The notes below the pieces were generated by a model, which did no database searches, was not told the origin of the DNA, and was given only the letters and a program-made list of their open reading frames with translations. The translations under genes and the position numbers were made by a program. Shown here one piece after another: positions 1 to 5,704 of a DNA stretch of 5,704 nucleotides (the stretch's first letter is position 1; every line of letters begins with the position of its first letter). The DNA lies in assembly GCA_020355145.1 (NCBI GenBank), contig CP070660.1, positions 1,301,763 to 1,307,466 of the forward strand. Reading direction: 5' to 3'. Origin of the DNA: Deltaproteobacteria bacterium. GTDB taxonomy: Bacteria > Desulfobacterota > DSM-4660 > Desulfatiglandales > B25-G16.

Positions 1-1543
1 TAGTCATATAATAGATACCTAATACAATATCTTGGGTGGGAACAATTATAGGATCACCATTGGCTGGTGAGAGGATATTGTTCGTAGAGAGCATTAATGC
101 CCTGGCCTCAATCTGGGCCTCGATAGAAAGAGGAACATGAACTGCCATCTGGTCACCATCAAAATCAGCATTAAAGGCCGTGCAAACCAATGGATGAAGT
201 TGAATAGCCTTACCTTCAATAAGAACCGGTTCAAATGCCTGCATACCGAGCCGGTGAAGAGTAGGGGCCCTATTAAGCAAGACACAGTGTTCCTTAACTA
301 CCTCATCCAAGCAATCCCATACCTCCGGTGTCTCCTTTTCAACAAACTTCTTGGCCTTTTTAAGGGTGGCTGCCAGACCTTTTTCCTCCAGCTTGTTGTA
401 TATAAATGGCTTAAAAAGCTCTAAGGCCATCTGTTTTGGAAGTCCACACTGGTGCAATCTCAAATCAGGACCAACAACAATTACTGATCGTCCTGAATAA
501 TCGACCCTCTTTCCGAGTAAATTTTGTCTAAACCTGCCCTGCTTACCCTTAAGCATATCACTTAAGGATTTCAACGGCCTCTTATTTGCACCGGTAATAG
601 TCTTACCTCGCCTACCATTATCAAACAAGACATCTACAGCCTCCTGTAACATCCTCTTTTCATTTCTGATTATAATGTCAGGTGCATTTAACTCTAAGAG
701 GCGTTTCAGTCTGTTGTTTCTATTTATAACCCTGCGGTAAAGATCATTGAGATCTGAGGTGGCAAATCTCCCTCCATCTAAAGGCACTAAAGGTCTTAGG
801 TCTGGTGGTAAAACAGGGATAACATCCATCATCATCCACTCTGGTCTATTCTTGGAGGATCTAAAGGCATCGATTATCCGAAGGCGTTTTAGGAGTTTCT
901 TCCTTTTGGCCTCTGACTTTGTGCCAACTATCTCAAGCTTTGATATGGAGGCAAGCTTATCCAAATCTATCTCTCTGAGCATTCTTTGAATGGCCTCAGC
1001 TCCCATTCCCGCCTCAAATCCATCCCCGTAATCCTCTCTAGCCTTCAAATATTGCTCCTCTGTCAACAAGGTACATTTAGCCAAAGGTGTATCCTTTGGA
1101 TCTGTAACTACATAATTCTCAAAATAGAGTATCTTTTCTAAGGTCTTAAGGGTCATATCTAAAAGCAAACCTATCTTGGAGGGGATACATTTTAAAAACC
1201 AGATGTGTGCAACCGGTGAAGCTAATTCAATGTGACCCATTCTCTGTCTTCGCACCTTAGAATGTGTAACCTCTACACCACATTTCTCGCAGACAATACC
1301 CCTGTGCTTCATCCTCTTATATTTTCCACAAAGGCACTCGTAATCCCTTATAGGACCAAAGATCTTTGCACAAAATAATCCATCCCTTTCAGGTTTAAAG
1401 GTTCGATAATTAATGGTCTCAGGCTTTTTAACCTCGCCATGAGACCACTCCCTTATCTTCTCAGGTGAAGCTATAGATATCTGTACCGAATTAAAGCTTA
1501 AGGGATCCTTTGGCTTTGTAAAAAAACCATACAAATCTTCCAA
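1..1543 (-). CDS. rpoC: DNA-directed RNA polymerase subunit beta' (5' part, runs off window)
   Basis: Beta' subunit of core RNA polymerase; 514 codons plus one base are present of a protein usually near 1400 aa. The product begins MEDLYGFFTKPKDP and reads open to the edge. Seen in order: the conserved IASPEKIREWSHGEVKKPET (residues 24-43); a zinc ribbon with C70, C72, C85 and C88; GHIELASPVAHIWF (103-116); the lid (about 250-266); clamp helices (about 266-312) keeping R275, E295 and A302, which in E. coli contact sigma region 2; the rudder (about 309-327); RQNLLGKRVDYSGRSV (339-354); LNRAPTLHRLGMQAFEP (423-439); and the Mg2+ site NADFDGD (458-464) with D460, D462 and D464. Numbering matches E. 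coli at both the zinc site and the Mg2+ site. The TTG start is chosen because in-frame TAA lies at 1568-1570, no ATG occurs before codon 78, and GGAGG lies 5 bases upstream. The missing part is simply outside the window. Confidence 0.98.
   Translation of the reverse strand, partial: MEDLYGFFTKPKDPLSFNSVQISIASPEKIREWSHGEVKKPETINYRTFKPERDGLFCAKIFGPIRDYECLCGKYKRMKHRGIVCEKCGVEVTHSKVRRQRMGHIELASPVAHIWFLKCIPSKIGLLLDMTLKTLEKILYFENYVVTDPKDTPLAKCTLLTEEQYLKAREDYGDGFEAGMGAEAIQRMLREIDLDKLASISKLEIVGTKSEAKRKKLLKRLRIIDAFRSSKNRPEWMMMDVIPVLPPDLRPLVPLDGGRFATSDLNDLYRRVINRNNRLKRLLELNAPDIIIRNEKRMLQEAVDVLFDNGRRGKTITGANKRPLKSLSDMLKGKQGRFRQNLLGKRVDYSGRSVIVVGPDLRLHQCGLPKQMALELFKPFIYNKLEEKGLAATLKKAKKFVEKETPEVWDCLDEVVKEHCVLLNRAPTLHRLGMQAFEPVLIEGKAIQLHPLVCTAFNADFDGDQMAVHVPLSIEAQIEARALMLSTNNILSPANGDPIIVPTQDIVLGIYYMT
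152..172 (-). other. rpoC: Catalytic Mg2+ site of beta' (NADFDGD)
   Basis: Residues 458-464 are the invariant NADFDGD motif of multisubunit RNA polymerases. D460, D462 and D464 hold the catalytic Mg2+ ion. The numbering is identical to E. coli, which supports both the chosen TTG start and the absence of indels in the first 460 residues. Confidence 0.96.
1280..1336 (-). other. rpoC: N-terminal zinc ribbon of beta'
   Basis: Four cysteines, C70, C72, C85 and C88, in the arrangement CxC...CxxC (CLCGKYKR then CEKCGVEV), form the Zn2+-binding ribbon next to the RNA exit channel. Both spacing and numbering equal those of E. coli. Some lineages have lost this site; here it is complete. Confidence 0.93.
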
Positions 1544-1548
1544 GGCTT

Positions 1549-1553
1549 CCTCC
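1549..1553 (-). promoter_or_regulatory. Ribosome binding site of rpoC in the rpoB-rpoC spacer
   Basis: The 29-base spacer between the rpoB stop and the rpoC start (1544-1572) is A-rich and carries GGAGG on the minus strand, 5 bases before the TTG at 1543-1541. A second TTG (codon 4, 1534-1532) lies 14 bases from GGAGG, which is too far to be preferred. The spacer has no inverted repeat followed by a T run and no room for a separate promoter, so rpoB and rpoC should share one transcript. Confidence 0.85.
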
Positions 1554-1572
1554 GTTTTTAACTCTCTTTATT

Positions 1573-4500
1573 TTAATCTAAAAGAATCTCAGACTCCCCA
1601 TCCTCGTTTAGCTCTACTTCTAAACCGAGGCTCTGGAGCTCTTTTACCAAAACGTTGAAGGACTCTGGCAGTCCTGCTTCCAAGAGATTATTTCCCTTTA
1701 CAATCTTTTCATACATCCGGGTTCGACCAGCTACATCATCCGATTTGACAGTCAAAAACTCCTGTAAGGAATATGCCGCGCCGTAAGACTCCATTGCCCA
1801 GACCTCCATCTCACCCAGGCGCTGACCTCCAAACTGGGCCTTACCACCAAGAGGCTGCTGAGTAACTAAGGAATATGGACCAATGGAGCGAGCATGGATC
1901 TTATCATCTACCAAATGATGGAGCTTCATCATATACATTATGCCAACAGTTACCGGTTGATCAAATGGCTCCCCTGTCCTACCGTCATACAAAATCGTCT
2001 GCCCGCTGGTAGGCAAACCTGCCTTCTTCAAAGACTCCACTATCTCCTCTTCTTTTGCCCCGTCAAAAACAGGTGTAGCCATATGTATACCATCTCGCAT
2101 ATAATTCGCATGTATCCTAAGCTCTTCATCCGAAACTCCAGCAAAGATCTGATCGTATGCTTGAGAGTAAATATCTTTGAGTTTATTCCTTGATGAACCC
2201 TTATCTTTCAAGTTATCCACCAGCTCTCCTATCTGGCGCCCAAGTTCACAGGCAGCCCAACCAAGATGGGCCTCTAAAATCTGCCCCACATTCATCCTGG
2301 AAGGAACGCCCAGGGGATTTAAAACTATATCTACCGGTGTACCATCTGCAAAATATGGCATATCCTCCGCTGGGAGTACCAGGGAAATCACGCCTTTATT
2401 CCCATGGCGGCCGGCCATCTTGTCACCAACAGACAGTTTTCGCTTGACAGCTACAAATACCTTTACCATCTTAATTACCCCAGGCGATAGTTCATCACCC
2501 ATATCCAACCTCTTTATCTTTTCCTGAAAAAGCTCATGTAATCTTTCAACCTGTTGGCGATACCTTAACACTATTGACTCCATCCTCTCAATTAGCTCCA
2601 TTCCAGCCTCGATATTCGCTCCCTGCCAATAATCTATAGGAATCCGCTCCAAGCATTCCCGATCAATAAGCTGACCCCTTTTTAGTAAGGTCTCACCTGT
2701 CTCTTTATCCCTCAAACCTGATCTAAGGCGCCTTCCCTCCAAGATGACCGCCAACTTCTCCCAGGCATTTCTGGCTATAACCCCGATTTCATCCTCCTTA
2801 TCCTTTGTTAACTGACTGATCTCAGTGGCTTGAATAGCCTTTGTTCTTTCATCTCTTTCTACGCCTTTACGAGAAAACACCTGGGCATCGATAACTATGC
2901 CCTCTACACCAGGTGGTATCCTTAGCGAAGTATCCTTCACATCGCCCGCTTTTTCACCAAAGATAGCACGCAGCAGCTTTTCCTCTGGTGATAACTGAGT
3001 CTCACCCTTAGGGGTAATCTTGCCAACCAAGATATCACCAGCCCTTACTTCAGCCCCTAAACATATAATTCCGCTTTCATCAAGCTTCTTTAGGGCCTCC
3101 TCCCCCACATTGGGTATGTCTCGAGTGATCTCCTCTTTTCCCAGTTTAGTGTCTCTTGCCATAACAGTGAACTCCTCTATATGGATGGAGGTAAAGACAT
3201 CTTCCCGGACCAACCTTTCACTTACTAAAATTGCGTCTTCGAAATTATACCCACCCCAGGAAAGAAAGGCCACTATTACATTCTTACCTAATGCAAGCTC
3301 ACCTTTCTCCATTGCAGGGCCGTCTGCAATAATTTGGCCCTTGTTAACCCTATCCCCTTTTTTTACGATTGGCTTCTGATTGTAACAGGTACTCTGGTTC
3401 GAACGCCTGAATTTTGATAACTTATAAATCTCAACTCCCTCCTCCTCTCTCTCTGACCGAATAACTATACGAGAGGCATCGGCGCTTTCAACAATCCCGT
3501 CTCTCCTGGCTATAACAGCTACACCTGAGTGCCTTGCTACAATTCTTTCAATCCCAGTTCCAATAAGCGGAGACTTAGTTTGCAAGAGAGGTACAGCCTG
3601 TCTTTGCATATTGGAACCCATGAGGGCCCGGTTAGCATCATCATGTTCTAAAAAAGGGATCAATGATGCAGCAATACTTACCAACTGGTTTGGGGAAACA
3701 TCCATATATTTGACCTCCTTAGCTGAGACAAGACATGCCTCACCCCCCTTTCTGGCAGCCACAATATCTCCAACAAAATGACCATCAGGATTAAGTGTCT
3801 CATTAGCTTGTGCAATAGGATACTCCCTTTCATCCATGGCTGTTAAATAATCTATGTTATCTGAAACAACACCATCTTCAACCTTCCTGTAGGGTGTTTC
3901 TATAAAGCCAAAATCGTTAACACGAGAATAGGTACTTAGAGAAACAATCAAACCGATATTCGGCCCTTCAGGCGTTTCAATGGGGCATATACGACCATAA
4001 TGGCTTGGATGTACATCTCTAACCTCAAACCCGGCCCTATCCCTAGTTAATCCTCCTGGACCCAGTGCACTTAAGCGCCTTTTGTGAGTTACCTCTGACA
4101 ATGGATTAGTTTGGTCCATAAATTGGGATAGTTGGCTTGAACCAAAAAACTCGTTGATCACAGCAGAGACAGGCTTAGGATTAATCAAATCACGAGGCAT
4201 TAAGGTATCAACGTCTTGCAGAGTCATTCTCTCCTTAATAGCCCTCTGCATCCTAATCAGTCCAACCCTGTATCCTTCTTCCAATAACTCTCCTACTGAT
4301 CTAACCCTGCGGTTTCCCAGATGATCTATATCATCAACCGTACCCTCCTTAACACTCAACCTTACCAGCTCTTTAATCGTCGCCATTATATCATCTTTTC
4401 TTAATGTACATGTCTCTAAGGGAACATCTTGGTTGAGCCTATAATTCATCTTCAAGCGACCTACCTGGGAAAAATTGTAGGTAGAAGGATTAAAAAAGAG

Positions 4501-5685
4501 TCCTTTGAAATAGGCATGTGCCATCTCCTGTGTAGGCGGGCTCGTTGGTCTCAACTTTCTGTAAATATCCAGAATAGCATCATCAGGGGCAATGACCTTG
4601 TCTAAGAGCATAGTATCCCTTATAGATGTATTAACCTCAGGAGAGTCTAAGACCAATAATTTGATCTCTTTAATACCCTTCTCCTGTATAAGCGTTAAAT
4701 TTTCCTGTTCAAGTGTTTGATTTGTTCTTACTAAGACATCTTTTGTCTGTGGGTCAACTATATCATGTGCGGCTATCCTTCCCTGGAGATAATTTGAACT
4801 CACGGGTATCTCTCGCATACCGATATCAACAAGCCTTTTGTATAGCTTTTTACTAAATCTCTCACCTTTTCCGGCCAAAATTTTTCCGCTCTTTGGGTCA
4901 ACTATATCTTCAGTTATCTTTTCGCCCCGAAGACTATTTAGATCCAATACACAACTAAAAGAGCCCTTATCGACTGAGATCACCTCTATGTTGTAAAAAT
5001 GGCGCAAGATTTCTTCCTCGGAATAGCCAAATGCCTTGAGAAGGATAGTTGCTGGAAACTTTCTCCTCCTGTCAATTCTAACAAAAAGGTTATCCTTGGT
5101 ATCAAATTCAAGGTCAATCCATGAACCTCGCAAGGGAATGATTCTTGCGGAATAAAGAGGTTTCCCACCGGGGTGTGTCTTTCCCATATCATTATCAAAA
5201 AAGACACCTGGAGACCTGTGAAGCTGGCTAACAATCACCCTCTCTACACCATTAATAATAAAGGTTCCTCTCTCGGTCATCATTGGCAGGGTACCAAAAT
5301 ATATCTCCTGCTCTTTAATATCCCGTATATTCTTACTGCCAGTAACCTCGTCAAGATCAAACACCAGGAGTTGAACAACTATCTTAATTGGTGCCTCATA
5401 GGTCATCCCCTTCTTGAGGCACTCCTGCTCATCATACTTTACATCCTCGAAAAAATACCTAACAAATTCCAGCGAACACGTCTGATTTAAATCATGAATA
5501 GGAAAAATAGTCTTGAATGCTCCCTGAAGTCCAGTGTCTTTGCGTTTTTCAGCAGAAACATCTTTTTGCAAAAAACGCTCGTAAGAATCCCTTTGTACAT
5601 CTATAAGATCGGGTATCTCAAGGATAGATTTTATCCTCCCGAAGTTCTTTCTAGGATAACAACTTACATAATCTGATTTATTCAC
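1573..5685 (-). CDS. rpoB: DNA-directed RNA polymerase subunit beta (complete)
   Basis: Beta subunit of core RNA polymerase, 1370 aa, cytoplasmic, catalysing DNA-templated RNA synthesis with beta', alpha2 and omega. Seen in order: the N-terminal protrusion and lobe with TERGTFIINGVERVIVSQLH (residues 137-156); insert 1 (about 231-349) with two repeat modules; the rifampicin region (515-546); the CPIETPEGPNIGLI fork region (567-580); the active-site motif NFED (814-817); insert 2 (about 945-1060), charged and probably coiled coil near its end; the catalytic lysines K1081 and K1089 in KRKLSVGDKMAGRHGNKG; and the C-terminal clamp-contacting part with KLHHLVDDKIHARS (1254-1267). E. coli RpoB is 1342 aa, so this is full length. 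The start is GTG: an in-frame TAA lies at 5698-5700, the first internal Met is residue 94, and a Shine-Dalgarno sits 8 bases upstream. It ends with TAA, 29 bases before rpoC. No frameshift is seen. Confidence 0.99.
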   Translation of the reverse strand: MNKSDYVSCYPRKNFGRIKSILEIPDLIDVQRDSYERFLQKDVSAEKRKDTGLQGAFKTIFPIHDLNQTCSLEFVRYFFEDVKYDEQECLKKGMTYEAPIKIVVQLLVFDLDEVTGSKNIRDIKEQEIYFGTLPMMTERGTFIINGVERVIVSQLHRSPGVFFDNDMGKTHPGGKPLYSARIIPLRGSWIDLEFDTKDNLFVRIDRRRKFPATILLKAFGYSEEEILRHFYNIEVISVDKGSFSCVLDLNSLRGEKITEDIVDPKSGKILAGKGERFSKKLYKRLVDIGMREIPVSSNYLQGRIAAHDIVDPQTKDVLVRTNQTLEQENLTLIQEKGIKEIKLLVLDSPEVNTSIRDTMLLDKVIAPDDAILDIYRKLRPTSPPTQEMAHAYFKGLFFNPSTYNFSQVGRLKMNYRLNQDVPLETCTLRKDDIMATIKELVRLSVKEGTVDDIDHLGNRRVRSVGELLEEGYRVGLIRMQRAIKERMTLQDVDTLMPRDLINPKPVSAVINEFFGSSQLSQFMDQTNPLSEVTHKRRLSALGPGGLTRDRAGFEVRDVHPSHYGRICPIETPEGPNIGLIVSLSTYSRVNDFGFIETPYRKVEDGVVSDNIDYLTAMDEREYPIAQANETLNPDGHFVGDIVAARKGGEACLVSAKEVKYMDVSPNQLVSIAASLIPFLEHDDANRALMGSNMQRQAVPLLQTKSPLIGTGIERIVARHSGVAVIARRDGIVESADASRIVIRSEREEEGVEIYKLSKFRRSNQSTCYNQKPIVKKGDRVNKGQIIADGPAMEKGELALGKNVIVAFLSWGGYNFEDAILVSERLVREDVFTSIHIEEFTVMARDTKLGKEEITRDIPNVGEEALKKLDESGIICLGAEVRAGDILVGKITPKGETQLSPEEKLLRAIFGEKAGDVKDTSLRIPPGVEGIVIDAQVFSRKGVERDERTKAIQATEISQLTKDKEDEIGVIARNAWEKLAVILEGRRLRSGLRDKETGETLLKRGQLIDRECLERIPIDYWQGANIEAGMELIERMESIVLRYRQQVERLHELFQEKIKRLDMGDELSPGVIKMVKVFVAVKRKLSVGDKMAGRHGNKGVISLVLPAEDMPYFADGTPVDIVLNPLGVPSRMNVGQILEAHLGWAACELGRQIGELVDNLKDKGSSRNKLKDIYSQAYDQIFAGVSDEELRIHANYMRDGIHMATPVFDGAKEEEIVESLKKAGLPTSGQTILYDGRTGEPFDQPVTVGIMYMMKLHHLVDDKIHARSIGPYSLVTQQPLGGKAQFGGQRLGEMEVWAMESYGAAYSLQEFLTVKSDDVAGRTRMYEKIVKGNNLLEAGLPESFNVLVKELQSLGLEVELNEDGESEILLD
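2419..2445 (-). other. rpoB: Catalytic-centre lysines of beta
   Basis: Residues 1081-1089 hold K1081 and K1089, eight apart, matching E. coli K1065 and K1073. These contact the 5' end of the RNA and the initiating nucleotide. The following MAGRHGNKGVIS is intact, so the catalytic centre is that of a working polymerase. Confidence 0.9.
3235..3264 (-). other. rpoB: Beta active-site motif NFED with an unusual preceding Leu-Ser
   Basis: Residues 808-817 read LSWGGYNFED. E816 and D817 match E. coli E813 and D814, which lie close to the catalytic Mg2+ and the incoming nucleotide. The two residues before W810 are Leu-Ser, where E. coli, Thermus and Mycobacterium have Met-Pro and Bacillus has Met-Thr. 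The acidic pair itself is intact. Confidence 0.8.
4048..4143 (-). other. rpoB: Rifampicin-resistance determining region of rpoB
   Basis: Residues 515-546 align without gaps to the E. coli cluster that begins at G507, with an offset of +8. The positions where resistance mutations usually arise carry the susceptible residues: D524 (E. coli D516), H534 (H526) and S539 (S531). Differences from E. coli, such as T526 for N518 and L538 for I530, are natural variants found in other bacteria. The target site therefore looks unmodified. Actual susceptibility also depends on uptake and inactivation, which cannot be seen here. Confidence 0.9.
4651..4914 (-). repeat. rpoB: Two internal repeat modules in beta insert 1
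   Basis: Residues 258-345, inside the lineage insert that corresponds to E. coli SI1 (225-343), contain two gap-free copies 48 residues apart. Both open with DIVDP (260-264 and 308-312), share a central L, G and EI, and match at about 9 of 36 positions by hand count. At DNA level only a 14-base direct repeat remains (4751-4764 and 4895-4908, GGGTCAACTATATC on the plus strand). E. coli SI1 has a comparable two-module pattern, so this is an old protein-level duplication and not a recent DNA repeat. Confidence 0.7.
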
Positions 5686-5693
5686 ACCTAGAT

Positions 5694-5700
5694 CTCCTTA
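5694..5700 (-). promoter_or_regulatory. Ribosome binding site of rpoB
   Basis: Read on the minus strand, TAAGGAG pairs perfectly with the usual 3' end of 16S rRNA (anti-Shine-Dalgarno CTCCTTA). It ends 8 bases before the GTG at 5685-5683. Its first three bases, TAA, are also the in-frame stop that bounds the rpoB reading frame, so the start cannot lie further upstream. This fixes GTG as the start codon. The remaining 4 bases to the window edge are too few to judge a promoter or the preceding gene. Confidence 0.88.
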
Positions 5701-5704
5701 TAAA

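Noticed and set aside
137..424. Plus-strand open frame of 95 codons opposite rpoC
   Set aside because: It lies wholly antisense to highly conserved rpoC sequence, has no recognisable product, and its content is dictated by the beta' codons around NADFDGD and LNRAPTLHRLG.
1520..1526. Seven-T run (minus strand) at rpoC codons 6-8, a possible slippage or frameshift site
   Set aside because: It simply encodes the end of Gly6 plus Phe7-Phe8, which belong to the normal beta' N-terminus. A -1 shift would hit a stop after about ten codons, and no stimulatory structure is evident.
1544..1572. Possible terminator or promoter between rpoB and rpoC
   Set aside because: The 29 bases contain no inverted repeat and T run and no pair of -35/-10 boxes; they are accounted for by the Shine-Dalgarno and an A-rich spacer.
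1894..2527. Overlapping plus-strand open frames (1894-2193, 2177-2527, 2190-2447) opposite the 3' half of rpoB
   Set aside because: They overlap each other in different frames and are antisense to the conserved catalytic-lysine and C-terminal regions of beta; they resemble no known protein.
3020..3379. Plus-strand open frame of 119 codons opposite the NFED region of rpoB
   Set aside because: It is antisense to conserved beta sequence, low in complexity (rich in Ser, Pro and Leu), and has no supporting context.
4986..5676. Open frames at 4986-5234 (minus, other frame), 5173-5490 and 5494-5676 (plus)
   Set aside because: All are shadows of the rpoB N-terminal coding region. None has a family signature.
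1..5704. CRISPR arrays, insertion sequences, tRNA/rRNA genes, introns or inteins within rpoB/rpoC
   Set aside because: Both protein frames are continuous through all conserved blocks, leaving under 50 non-coding bases in the window. No regularly spaced repeats or terminal inverted repeats were seen.

Overview
This window is a piece of a core bacterial transcription locus. It holds a complete rpoB (RNA polymerase beta subunit, 1370 aa) followed by the 5' part of rpoC (beta' subunit, first 514 codons), both on the minus strand. Transcription runs from right to left, so rpoB begins near base 5685 and rpoC leaves the window at base 1. Both frames are open throughout. I translated the rpoC part by hand and found no frameshift or premature stop. 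There is no mobile element, RNA gene, CRISPR array or unexplained gene-free stretch.

Layout, in transcription order: a 19-base leader with a strong Shine-Dalgarno (5686-5704), rpoB from a GTG start (5685-1573), a 29-base spacer carrying the rpoC Shine-Dalgarno (1544-1572), and rpoC from a TTG start (1543 to the window edge). In most bacteria rplJ and rplL lie upstream of rpoB, and rpsL/rpsG often lie downstream of rpoC. Neither flank is visible here. With a 29-base gap and no terminator, the two genes are almost certainly co-transcribed. Their products join alpha2 and omega to form core RNA polymerase: beta supplies the catalytic-centre lysines, the rifampicin pocket and part of the downstream channel, and beta' supplies the Mg2+-binding aspartates, the clamp, the zinc ribbon and the sigma-binding clamp helices.

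Organism: the beta' part is very close to the proteobacterial type. The zinc-site cysteines and catalytic aspartates fall at the same residue numbers as in E. coli. The 1370-aa beta with both large lineage inserts resembles what I recall of Geobacter-like RpoB, so I infer Desulfobacterota (former Deltaproteobacteria) or a near relative. GC content looks mid-40s percent by eye. Arginine is mostly written AGA/AGG and ATA is the commonest isoleucine codon in rpoC, a pattern often seen in thermophiles; this is suggestive only.

I found no previously undescribed system. The observations worth a second look are small: both genes start with non-ATG codons, beta has Leu-Ser where Met-Pro is usual just before the NFED active-site motif, the beta insert 1 contains a visible 48-residue internal repeat, and the codon usage is thermophile-like.
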